DNA of 14,552 bases from assembly GCA_905215225.1 (NCBI GenBank), contig CAJMPM010000011.1, positions 1 through 14,552 of the forward strand. Reading direction: 5' to 3'. Source of the DNA: an uncultured bacterium. GTDB lineage: Bacteria; Actinomycetota; Coriobacteriia; Coriobacteriales; Coriobacteriaceae. Made by a program: the position numbers and the translations under genes. Every line of letters begins with the position of its first letter. Position 1 is the first letter of the stretch. Positions 1 to 6,559 of the stretch are shown in pieces. Under the pieces are notes generated by a model. It ran no database searches, had not been told where the DNA came from, and saw only the letters and a program-made list of their open reading frames with translations.

Positions 1-689
1 TCGTTGCCGCTGCCGCCATCTTTATCAACGCGCAGATTGGCTACAAGCAGGCGAGCGAGGCGTATCAAAAAATCGAAAAGCAATATGTGAGCGACAAGGA
101 TGCCAGCGGCGTGCCAACCATTGACTTCAACGCGCTCGCCCAGGCAAATCCCGAGGTCGTTGGCTGGATTTATGCACCCGGCACCAACATCAACTATCCC
201 GTGGTGCAGACCAACAACAACCCCAAGTACCTCAACACGCTGTTCGACGGCACCGCCAATGCGTCGGGCGCCATCTTTTTGGATAGCGACGATACCGCGC
301 CGGGCATGGTGGATCAGCAGACCACGATCTACGGCCACCACATGAACGACGGCTCAATGTTCAACGTGATTTCGGACACGACCGATCAGGCGACATTCGA
401 CAGCATAAAATACGTGTACTACATTACACGCGATGCGACGTATAAGCTGCGTCCGCTGGCGACCAAGGTCGTTGAGGATACGTACGCCAAGGCGCGCACG
501 CCCAACTTTGAAGGCGACGACGGACTGACGAACTATCTGTCTGAGATGCTCGACGGCGCCTCGGCCGTGGCGAGCGACGCCACCGACCGCGCTGCTTCGG
601 CAACCAAGATCGTTACGCTTGTGACCTGCCGTTCGCTGTCGCTGAGCAACACGCGTGCCGTCATGGTGCTCACGCCGGTCGAGGAATAA
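1..689 (+). CDS. srtB: Class B sortase, 3' part (start lies off the left edge)
   Basis: Sortase B is a membrane-anchored cysteine transpeptidase that cleaves a sorting signal and attaches a surface protein or pilin to the cell wall. The frame is open from base 3, and the first visible residues (VAAAIFINAQIGYKQ) look like the end of an N-terminal membrane anchor, so the GTG at 87 is probably not the start. Counting from that GTG, the protein shows the class B opening (IDFNALAQANPEVVGWI, then INYPVVQ), the catalytic His in YGHHM (H84, bases 336-338), the catalytic Cys in LVTCRS (C181, bases 627-629) and the active-site Arg in NTR (R190, bases 654-656). All three catalytic residues are present, so the enzyme should be active. 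No LPXTG- or NPQTN-type substrate gene is visible in the window. Family assignment is firm; the substrate and the true start are unknown. Confidence 0.9.
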   Translation, partial: VAAAAIFINAQIGYKQASEAYQKIEKQYVSDKDASGVPTIDFNALAQANPEVVGWIYAPGTNINYPVVQTNNNPKYLNTLFDGTANASGAIFLDSDDTAPGMVDQQTTIYGHHMNDGSMFNVISDTTDQATFDSIKYVYYITRDATYKLRPLATKVVEDTYAKARTPNFEGDDGLTNYLSEMLDGASAVASDATDRAASATKIVTLVTCRSLSLSNTRAVMVLTPVEE

Positions 690-698
690 GTTGTTCGA

Positions 699-735
699 GA
701 GTAGCTAAAAGAGCCCCGTCCCAAATGGGCTACTC
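699..735 (+). other. Short inverted repeat after the sortase gene
   Basis: GAGTAGC (699-705) pairs with GCTACTC (729-735). A competing inner stem GCCC (713-716) / GGGC (727-730) shares bases 729-730. No run of T follows, so it is not a convincing terminator. It lies between the sortase stop and the ribosome binding site of the next gene and may only be a weak attenuating or processing hairpin. Confidence 0.3.
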
Positions 736-756
736 GACGACGGTAAGGGAGAAATG

Positions 757-1173
757 ATGCTTGAAAGTGGCAAATCGATGCCTTCGGTCGATGCATGGCT
801 TCGCGAGGCTAAGGCCGATGCTTCGGCGGCTGGCTGCGGCATGTACCTGACACACAATGGCGTGGTGCGCGCGCCGCCCAAATCTGAGGTCCGCGGCATC
901 GAGACCGGTGGCGTGGCGCCTGGACACAGGGTGGGCGGCATGGTGTTCGGCTTCGATGCCGATAAGGTGCAGGCCGCTATTGAGGCGGTGCGTGCGATGC
1001 CGGGTATCGGCTACGTGCGCGTGTGGTTGGCGACCGGCGAGCTCGCCGTGGGCGACGACATCATGCTCGTACTCATTGGCGGAGACATTCGCCCGCATGT
1101 GGTCGACGCGCTTCAGAAGCTTGTCGGCACTATCAAGAACGAGTGCGTGAGCGAGGTCGAGCGCGAGGCATAG
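757..1173 (+). CDS. MoaE-like protein (molybdopterin synthase large-subunit family, divergent)
   Basis: The C-terminal half resembles MoaE, the large subunit of molybdopterin synthase, which adds sulfur from MoaD thiocarboxylate to precursor Z. The matching stretch is YVRVWLATGELAVGDDIMLV followed by GGDIRPHVVDALQKLVGTIKNE, paralleling the MoaE order (hydrophobic strand, GEL..GD, a surface motif, then an amphipathic helix ending in a Lys). From the ATG at 754, K128 aligns with the reactive Lys (E. coli K119), but the second family Lys (K126) falls on Val/Glu in VSEVERE. The length of 138-139 aa is near the family norm (about 150). Two ATGs are adjacent (754, 757); AAGGGAG (745-751) is only 2 nt from the first and 5 nt from the second, so 757 is preferred. 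No moaD, moaA or moeA gene is nearby. It may be a MoaE descendant with another role. The fold match is moderate and the function unproven. Confidence 0.6.
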   Translation: MLESGKSMPSVDAWLREAKADASAAGCGMYLTHNGVVRAPPKSEVRGIETGGVAPGHRVGGMVFGFDADKVQAAIEAVRAMPGIGYVRVWLATGELAVGDDIMLVLIGGDIRPHVVDALQKLVGTIKNECVSEVEREA

Positions 1174-1207
1174 GCTCTGACCGTCGCAAGCCATCGATAG
1201 GAAGCAT

Positions 1208-1249
1208 AAGCCCGCCGGTAGCGCCTGAACTGCCGGCGGGCTTTCTTAT
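1208..1249 (+). terminator. Rho-independent terminator after the MoaE-like gene
   Basis: A 13-bp stem (1208-1220 with 1231-1243, one T-G wobble) has the core GCCCGCCGG / CCGGCGGGC, a 10-base loop, and ends in CTTTCTT. It closes the sortase/MoaE-like transcript. The convergent gene ends just beyond it at 1281, but the T-run for the minus strand is weak. Confidence 0.85.
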
Positions 1250-1280
1250 GCATGGGGATGATTTGAGCCGGTGTTGGACG

Positions 1281-2510
1281 CTACACGCGGGTGGCATCCT
1301 TGGGGCTCATGGTCATACTCTGGAAGCGGTTTTCCATGTACTCGTTATCGAAATACTTGCCGTAGAACTGTGCAACGGGAATATCGTTGACCGTGCCGTT
1401 GACGCGCTGGTACCAGTAGTCGAGCGATTGCAGCGTCATGACGCCGTCGACCAGCATGATAACGGTAAAGATGACGGTGGCCGAGTAGCGACTCTTCCAG
1501 GGGACCATGTTGATGAGCTTGAGCAGCCTCGGTAGCAGCAGCTTGATCCAGATGAGGCCGCCCACACCCCATAGGCAGGCAAAGCCCGTGCAGGTGCGTC
1601 CGCCTGTGAGGACCACGAGCGGGTCGGGCATGCCGAACAGAGTTATGTGCGAGTAGCTCCACGAGACCACGCCAAACGCGGTCTGCATAAACCAGCCCAC
1701 GAACACCTCGAAGCTCGCGCCGAGCAAGGCGCTCACCAGGAAAATGATGACGGGGTTCTTTTTATAGAAGCGGTTGAGCACCATGGTCATAAGGACGGCA
1801 CCAAAGCCGTAGATGGGGCTGAAGGGGCCAAACAGCATGCCGGCGCGGTCCTGGTAGACGCCGGGGTCGTCGACTGTCATGTGCCAGATGTCCTCGGCGA
1901 TCAGGCCGAGCACGCAGCAGACGAAGAATACCCAGAACAGGTTGAAGTAGTTGAGCTTGATGTAGCCCTCGCCGGTTTCGTCGCGGCCGAGCATCCCCTC
2001 GGCGGCGGCATCGCGGTCGAGCATCTCTTGCAGACGGCGCTGCAGTTCGCGCTCCTGGCGTAGCGTGGGGTCGCCGGTGGCCGACAGCGCAATGAGGATG
2101 ACAAGCTGGACGGCGGGGCGCAGCAGGAAGGGTCCGATGCCCTGGAGCATCACGTCAACTAAAAGCTCCACGACGGTAAATGCGATGAGGACGTAAGACA
2201 GGCGGGCGGCATTGCGCCGCTGGTCCTTGATGAGGTCCAGGCCAAAGACGATCAAGATGATCGCGCTTGCCGCCGAGAGCATAATGCCGGCGACGATAAG
2301 GCCAACCGCGACCAGGGTGTTATCACCGAGCTTAGCGGCGACGTTGCCGTTAATGAGTGCGGTGATGACCTGCCACATAAAGGCGGCGACCGACGGGAGC
2401 GTGCCCACGCCGGACAGGATGCACAGGACGGCGTACACCTTAATGATGAGCGGGATCTTCTTGACCTCTGTGGCGCTGGGGACGCTGGGGTCGAGTTCAT
2501 TTCGATCCAT
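1281..2510 (-). CDS. Polytopic membrane protein with C-terminal CmpB-type 'putative ABC transporter permease' domain
   Basis: This 409-aa integral membrane protein has two parts. Residues about 20-145 hold four hydrophobic segments of no family I recognise. A charged linker (about 148-182, rich in Glu, Arg and Asp) leads to a second membrane block, residues about 185-360. That block carries motifs of the family annotated 'putative ABC transporter permease' (CmpB type): LFGPFSPIYGFGAVL (226-240), a conserved Glu in the SALLGASFEVF segment, SYSHITLFG (286-293) and GRTCTGFACLWGVGGLIWIK (304-323). The biochemical role of that family is unclear and no ATPase is adjacent, so transport is not established. 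The start is supported by AGAAAGG about 6 nt upstream of the ATG (on the minus strand) and by a good promoter at 2537-2565. It is transcribed alone, divergent from purF and convergent with the MoaE-like gene. Confidence 0.75.
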   Translation of the reverse strand: MDRNELDPSVPSATEVKKIPLIIKVYAVLCILSGVGTLPSVAAFMWQVITALINGNVAAKLGDNTLVAVGLIVAGIMLSAASAIILIVFGLDLIKDQRRNAARLSYVLIAFTVVELLVDVMLQGIGPFLLRPAVQLVILIALSATGDPTLRQERELQRRLQEMLDRDAAAEGMLGRDETGEGYIKLNYFNLFWVFFVCCVLGLIAEDIWHMTVDDPGVYQDRAGMLFGPFSPIYGFGAVLMTMVLNRFYKKNPVIIFLVSALLGASFEVFVGWFMQTAFGVVSWSYSHITLFGMPDPLVVLTGGRTCTGFACLWGVGGLIWIKLLLPRLLKLINMVPWKSRYSATVIFTVIMLVDGVMTLQSLDYWYQRVNGTVNDIPVAQFYGKYFDNEYMENRFQSMTMSPKDATRV

Positions 2511-2536
2511 ACAGAACCTTTCTCGCTTTGCTACAG

Positions 2537-2565
2537 TTTATAAGGATACGCTGCCGACCAGCCAA
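2537..2565 (-). promoter_or_regulatory. Sigma-70-type promoter for the membrane protein gene
   Basis: Read on the minus strand: -35 TTGGCT (2560-2565), a 17-nt spacer, then -10 TATAAA (2537-2542). These match the consensus at 4/6 and 5/6. The predicted transcript start is near 2530, about 20 nt before the coding start at 2510, just room for the ribosome binding site. Confidence 0.6.
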
Positions 2566-2642
2566 AAGACAGGACGAACGTCCCAATTGCAACAATGTAA
2601 CCCTCAACGGTGGGCGAGGCGCTGCGCTGGCGTCCATGTCGC

Positions 2643-2666
2643 GTAGCCAAATAAATGTTTGGTTAC
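2643..2666 (+). other. Hairpin in the purF upstream region
   Basis: GTAGCCAAA (2643-2651) pairs with TTTGGTTAC (2658-2666), 9 bp with one wobble and a 6-base loop. It lies in the 275-base divergent spacer between the membrane protein gene and purF, about 75 bp upstream of the purF -10 box. It could be an operator or chance. I see no match to the B. subtilis PurR box or to a purine riboswitch here. Confidence 0.3.
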
Positions 2667-2738
2667 AAAACGGATAATTAGCTCGGTGGGCTTTTAAAAA
2701 GCGCTGCTCATGCGCGGGGGAGTGCGTCGCGCCGTGCG

Positions 2739-2744
2739 TATAAT
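2739..2744 (+). promoter_or_regulatory. Probable -10 box of the purF promoter
   Basis: This is a perfect TATAAT 42 nt before the purF ATG, preceded by TG two bases upstream (TGCGTATAAT), so nearly an extended -10. No recognisable -35 hexamer occurs 16-18 nt upstream (the region is GGGGGA-like), which suggests either an activator or reliance on the -10 contact. Confidence 0.45.
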
Positions 2745-2785
2745 AAGGCGGGTAACGCCAAAATACGAGGCTCTGAGGGGATGCC

Positions 2786-4456
2786 ATGTCTCAAGAAACC
2801 ATCCGCGCGGCCGAGCGTGCCGCGGGACAGGTGAAGACCATGTCGACGTATGATCCGGACTCCGACCAGCTGCATGAGGAGTGCGGCATTTTTGGTGTGT
2901 GGGCGCCCGATCGCGACGTGGCTCGACTGACGTACTTTGGCCTGCGTGCACTGCAGCACCGCGGCCAGGAATCGGCGGGAATCGCCGTGGGCGACGGCGG
3001 CACGGTTATGGTTCGCAAGGACCTGGGCCTGCTCGACCGCGTGTTCTCCAACGCCGACCTGTCGACGCTCTCCGGCCAGCTGGCTGTGGGTCACGTGCGC
3101 TATGGCACCGCCGGCGCCAAAAGCTGGGAGGCCTCTCAGCCGCATCTCTCTACCATCAATAGCGTCATTATCGCGCTCGCGCACAACGGCACCCTCGTCA
3201 ACACCGACGAGCTGCGCCGTCAGCTCATCGAGCTGGGCGTGCCGTTCCTCTCCAACTCTGATTCCGAGGTCGCGACCAAGCTCATCGGCTACTTTACCCA
3301 GCGCACGGGCCATCTGCGCGAGGGCATTCGCAAGACCATGGAGCTCGTGCGCGGCGGCTACGCCATGACGCTCATCAACGAGCAGGCGCTCTACGCATTC
3401 CGCGATCCGCACGGCATTCGCCCGCTCGTGCTGGGCAAGCTGGTAGACGAGGGTCTGGACCAGGCCGATGCCGCATCCGTTTCGCAGCTGCCGTCGCAAG
3501 ACGCCGCCGCAACGGTCGACGCTGCCGCCCATGTCACGCGCGCCGGTGGCTGGGTCGTTGCCTCCGAGACTTGCGCGCTCGATATCGTGGGCGCCGAGTA
3601 CGTGCGCGATGTCCGTCCCGGCGAGATCTTGCGTATCAGTGCCGAGGGCCTGGTATCCGAGCAGGGTGTGCCCGCTGCCGAAGAGCCCGCCAACTGCATC
3701 TTTGAGCAGGTCTACTTTGCTCGCCCCGATTCCATCATGAACGGCAAGAGCGTCTATGCCTGCCGCTACGACATGGGCCGTCAGCTGGCGCACGAGGAGC
3801 CCGTCGAGGCCGACCTGGTCATCGGCGTGCCCGACTCCGGTCTGCCGCCTGCGGAGGGATATTCGCACGAGAGCGGCATTCCCTTTGGCGAGGGCCTCAT
3901 CAAGAACCGTTACGTGGGCCGCACATTTATTGAGCCCACGCAGGAGCTGCGCGCTATGGGCGTGCGCATGAAGCTTAACCCGCTGCGCGACAATATCGAG
4001 GGCAAGCGCCTGGTCGTGATCGACGACTCCATCGTGCGCGGTACTACCATGGTGCAGCTCGTCAAGATGCTGCGCAACGCCGGCGCCAAGGAGATTCACA
4101 TCCGCATCAACTCGCCCGAGGTCATCTGGCCGTGCTTCTATGGCATCGATACCGACGTGCAGTCGCAGCTTATCAGCGCCAACAAGACGGTCGACGAGAT
4201 TTGCGAGTATATCGGCGCCGATTCGCTGGCCTTCCTTTCGGTCGAGGGCCTGCTTAAGGTCATGCCCAAGGGCGGTTACTGCGATGCGTGCTTTACCGGC
4301 CGCTACCCCGTGGCGATTCCCGAGAGCTTTGGCCGCGATAAGTTTATGGAGGGCTTTAAGCCCCGCAACCTGGATAAGCCGCTGCACTTTGACGACGACG
4401 CCGTGGTCGAGAAATACGACGACCGCAGCTGGGAAGAGGAGCACGGAGAGGCCTAA
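2786..4456 (+). CDS. purF: Amidophosphoribosyltransferase (glutamine PRPP amidotransferase)
   Basis: PurF makes 5-phosphoribosylamine from PRPP and glutamine, the committed first step of purine synthesis, in the cytosol. The N-terminal nucleophile domain starts at the catalytic Cys in EECGIFG (C33), after a 32-residue leader that would be removed by self-processing. Glutamine-site motifs follow: RGQESAGI (59-66), RYGTAG (105-110) and AHNGTLVN (132-139). The C-terminal phosphoribosyltransferase domain has the PRPP loop VVIDDSIVRGTTM (410-422). C304, C450, C499 and C502 match the four ligands of the Bacillus-type 4Fe-4S cluster, absent from E. coli PurF. An Ala/Asp/Gln-rich stretch at about 219-250 looks like a 25-30 residue insertion relative to Bacillus PurF (556 aa against about 475). 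GAGGGG lies 5 nt before the ATG; an in-frame ATG at 2840 (M19) is the alternative start and would shorten the leader. Confidence 0.96.
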   Translation: MSQETIRAAERAAGQVKTMSTYDPDSDQLHEECGIFGVWAPDRDVARLTYFGLRALQHRGQESAGIAVGDGGTVMVRKDLGLLDRVFSNADLSTLSGQLAVGHVRYGTAGAKSWEASQPHLSTINSVIIALAHNGTLVNTDELRRQLIELGVPFLSNSDSEVATKLIGYFTQRTGHLREGIRKTMELVRGGYAMTLINEQALYAFRDPHGIRPLVLGKLVDEGLDQADAASVSQLPSQDAAATVDAAAHVTRAGGWVVASETCALDIVGAEYVRDVRPGEILRISAEGLVSEQGVPAAEEPANCIFEQVYFARPDSIMNGKSVYACRYDMGRQLAHEEPVEADLVIGVPDSGLPPAEGYSHESGIPFGEGLIKNRYVGRTFIEPTQELRAMGVRMKLNPLRDNIEGKRLVVIDDSIVRGTTMVQLVKMLRNAGAKEIHIRINSPEVIWPCFYGIDTDVQSQLISANKTVDEICEYIGADSLAFLSVEGLLKVMPKGGYCDACFTGRYPVAIPESFGRDKFMEGFKPRNLDKPLHFDDDAVVEKYDDRSWEEEHGEA

Positions 4457-4485
4457 AACCTGTCATGTGGGGACAGGTTTATTTT
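4456..4485 (+). terminator. Terminator-like hairpin between purF and purM
   Basis: AAACCTGTC (4456-4464) pairs with GACAGGTTT (4472-4480), a perfect 9-bp stem with a 7-base loop, followed by ATTTT. The stem begins inside the purF stop codon. The right arm carries the GGGGACAG octamer (4469-4476) shared with other intergenic hairpins in this window. A competing stem (4454-4462 with 4488-4496) could prevent its formation. Confidence 0.65.
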
Positions 4486-4505
4486 GGCAGGTTTTATCTG
4501 CTGTT

Positions 4506-4533
4506 TTGTTGATATGACGGCGCGTGCTGTTAT
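4506..4533 (+). promoter_or_regulatory. Possible promoter for purM-purN
   Basis: TTGTTG (4506-4511), a 16-nt spacer, then TGTTAT (4528-4533), preceded by TGC as in an extended -10 promoter. Matches to consensus are only 3/6 and 4/6. Support is mainly positional: it sits after the purF terminator hairpin and before purM. Confidence 0.3.
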
Positions 4534-4612
4534 GGCGCGCGCCGAAATGAACGCAACTATGAGCACCGTTTGGCGCCCGCGCGGCGGACGGTAGTGGGAG
4601 AGGAAGGCTCAG

Positions 4613-5716
4613 ATGAGCGACAGCAAGCATGTGACGTATGAGGACGCCGGCGTCGATACCGCCGAGGGCGGCCGCGCCGTCGACGCTATTAAGCAGATGG
4701 TCAAGGACACCAATCGCCCCGAGGTTATCGGCGGTATCGGTGGCTTTGGTGGCTTATTCTCGGCCGCCGCGCTTAAGGATATGGAAGACCCGATTCTGAT
4801 TAGCGGTACCGACGGCGTGGGCACCAAGCTCGTGCTCGCCCAGATCATGGACCGTCACGAGACGGTGGGCCAGGACCTGGTCGCCATGTGCGTCAACGAC
4901 ATTTTGGCTTCGGGCGCCGAGCCGCTGTTCTTCCTGGACTATGTTGCCATCGGCCACATCGAGGCCGAGCACATGGCAAAGATCATCAAGGGCGTGGCCG
5001 ATGGCTGCAAGCTCGCGGGCTGCGCGCTCGTGGGTGGCGAGATGGCCGAGCACCCGGGCGTCATGGCTCCGGCCGACTACGACCTCGCCGGCTTTACCGT
5101 GGGCGTTGTCGACCGTCCCAAGATGCTCGACCCCGCGAACGTCCGCCCCGGCGACGTGATTCTGGGCCTTCCTTCCACCGGCGTGCACTCCAACGGCTAC
5201 TCGCTCGTGCGTAAGGTCATCGGCGTTGACGGCATCAAGCCGGGTACGCCCGAGGCCGCCGCTAAGGCCGAGGAGCTGAGCCGTCCGCTCGAGGAGCTTG
5301 GTGGCGCATCGCTGGCAGACGCCCTGTTGGCTCCCACGCGCATTTACGTCAAGCCGATTCTGGAGCTGCTCCGTGGTGGCGCTCCGGTGCACGCGATTGC
5401 CCACATCACCGGCGGCGGTATTACCGAGAACCTCAACCGCGCGCTCGCCGACGACGTCGACGCTGTGGTCACCCGCAACGGTGCCGAGATGGGCTGGGAC
5501 GTTCCGCCCGTCATCACCTATGTGTCGCGCCAGGCCGAGCTTGCGCCCAACGAGGCGTGCAAGACCTTCAACATGGGCGTTGGCCTGTGCCTGATCGTCG
5601 CCCCCGAGGACGAGGCCGCGGTTACCGAGGCCCTGGTCGCGCTGGGCGAGAAGCCGTTCCGCGTGGGCGAGTGCGTCGAGGGCTCCGGTAAGGTCGTGTA
5701 CTCCGATGAGCGCTAA
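4613..5716 (+). CDS. purM: Phosphoribosylformylglycinamidine cyclo-ligase (AIR synthetase)
   Basis: PurM closes the imidazole ring: FGAM plus ATP gives AIR, step 5 of purine synthesis, in the cytosol. The full family pattern is present: YEDAGVD (9-15), a glycine-rich GGIGGFGGLF (40-49), GTDGVGTK (65-72), MCVND (92-96), GGEMAEHPG (141-149), GLPSTGVHSNGYSL (185-198) and HITGGG (264-269). The 367-aa length is slightly above the E. coli protein (345), mostly from ordinary variation. AGGAAGG lies 5 nt before the ATG. The gene is translationally coupled to purN, which starts inside its last codons. Confidence 0.97.
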   Translation: MSDSKHVTYEDAGVDTAEGGRAVDAIKQMVKDTNRPEVIGGIGGFGGLFSAAALKDMEDPILISGTDGVGTKLVLAQIMDRHETVGQDLVAMCVNDILASGAEPLFFLDYVAIGHIEAEHMAKIIKGVADGCKLAGCALVGGEMAEHPGVMAPADYDLAGFTVGVVDRPKMLDPANVRPGDVILGLPSTGVHSNGYSLVRKVIGVDGIKPGTPEAAAKAEELSRPLEELGGASLADALLAPTRIYVKPILELLRGGAPVHAIAHITGGGITENLNRALADDVDAVVTRNGAEMGWDVPPVITYVSRQAELAPNEACKTFNMGVGLCLIVAPEDEAAVTEALVALGEKPFRVGECVEGSGKVVYSDER

Positions 5717-6407
5717 CGAGCAGATGGCTGCTGCCGAGGGCCTGGGCTTTGTGCCCTATAGCCGTCCGACCGGCACTGATACCGCCGAGCCGCTCAAGAT
5801 CGGCGTGCTCATCAGCGGTTCGGGTACCAACCTGCAGGCGCTGATCGATCTGATCGCCGCCGGCAAGCTCAACGCTTCGATTGAGCTTGTGGTGTCGAGC
5901 CGTCCTTCGGCTAAGGGTTTGCAGCGCGCTGAGCGCGCGGGCATCCAGACGCTCACGCTGTCCAAGGATGTCTATGCTGACCCCATCGCCGCCGACGAGA
6001 TCATCGCGCACGAGCTGCTCGAGCGCGGCTGCGAGTATGTGGTCATGGCCGGCTACATGCGCATGGTGCACGCGCCACTGCTGGCGGCGTTCCCCAACCG
6101 CGTGGTCAACCTGCACCCGGCCCTGCTGCCGAGCTTTACCGGTGCCCACGCGATCGACGATGCGTTTGCCCGCGGCGTCAAGGTGACCGGCGTGACCGTG
6201 CACTTTGCCAACGAGATCTACGACAACGGTCCCATCATCGCCCAGCGTGCGCTGGCTGTTGAGGAGAGCTGGGATGTCGATACGCTCGAGGAGCACATCC
6301 ACGCGATCGAGCACGTGCTGTATCCCGAGGTTGTTCAGATGCTCGCCGATGGCCGCGTCCACGTGTTGGAGGGCGGCAAGGTCGCAATTGACGCGCCTCG
6401 CGGCTAG
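5706..6407 (+). CDS. purN: Phosphoribosylglycinamide formyltransferase (GAR transformylase)
   Basis: PurN transfers a formyl group from 10-formyltetrahydrofolate to GAR, giving FGAR, step 3 of purine synthesis. It has the phosphate-binding SGSGTNLQAL (37-46), the folate-site MAGYMRMV (114-121) and the catalytic trio N135 and H137 (in NLHPALLPSF) and D173 (in EIYDNGP). These correspond to E. coli N106, H108 and D144 with a constant offset of 29, so the extra length is entirely an N-terminal extension of about 29 residues that looks unstructured. The ATG overlaps the end of purM by 11 bases, implying translational coupling. An in-frame ATG at 5724 (M7) would still leave most of the extension. 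Confidence 0.96.
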   Translation: MSANEQMAAAEGLGFVPYSRPTGTDTAEPLKIGVLISGSGTNLQALIDLIAAGKLNASIELVVSSRPSAKGLQRAERAGIQTLTLSKDVYADPIAADEIIAHELLERGCEYVVMAGYMRMVHAPLLAAFPNRVVNLHPALLPSFTGAHAIDDAFARGVKVTGVTVHFANEIYDNGPIIAQRALAVEESWDVDTLEEHIHAIEHVLYPEVVQMLADGRVHVLEGGKVAIDAPRG

Positions 6408-6439
6408 CGGCGCACAGTACAATTTAGCCGAGTAGTCAG

Positions 6440-6477
6440 GGTGGTCATTGGCGCCAAGGCGCGCGTGGCCACCTTTT
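6440..6477 (+). terminator. Terminator after purN
   Basis: GGTGGTC (6440-6446) pairs with GGCCACC (6467-6473), one wobble, enclosing a GC-rich loop that can form its own small stem. TTTT and a further TGTTTT follow. It ends the purM-purN transcript. Confidence 0.7.
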
Positions 6478-6493
6478 GTTTTGGGTAGTCATC

Positions 6494-6533
6494 GGGGACG
6501 GTCTTTAACGACTAGTCATTCAAGAACGTCGCA
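6494..6533. repeat. 34-bp near-perfect palindrome upstream of the EIIA gene (decayed copy of the GGGGACAG element)
   Basis: Bases 6497-6513 and 6514-6530 form two 17-base halves meeting with no spacer; 14 of 17 positions are complementary. The centre is GACTAGTC. The left side, GGGGACGGTCTTTAACGACT (6494-6513), matches the left arm of the 9118-9184 element (from 9124) at 15 of 20 positions, and its right side matches that element's right arm at 13 of 20. It lies between the purN terminator and the EIIA ribosome binding site. Confidence 0.55.
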
Positions 6534-6559
6534 GGTGACTAGATGAGAGAGGTGAGCGC

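Noticed and set aside
2511..2785. Purine riboswitch or Bacillus PurR box upstream of purF
   Set aside because: I could not find the conserved riboswitch core or a PurR-type CCGAA-containing box. Only a 9-bp hairpin and a -10 box are visible.
2708..4444. Long open frame (578 codons) antisense to purF
   Set aside because: It lies wholly opposite a fully recognisable purF. High third-position GC leaves the opposite strand free of stops, and the translation shows no family motif.
2786..6407. A complete purine biosynthesis operon
   Set aside because: Only purF, purM and purN are present, and purF is separated from purM by a terminator-like hairpin. The remaining pathway genes must lie elsewhere.
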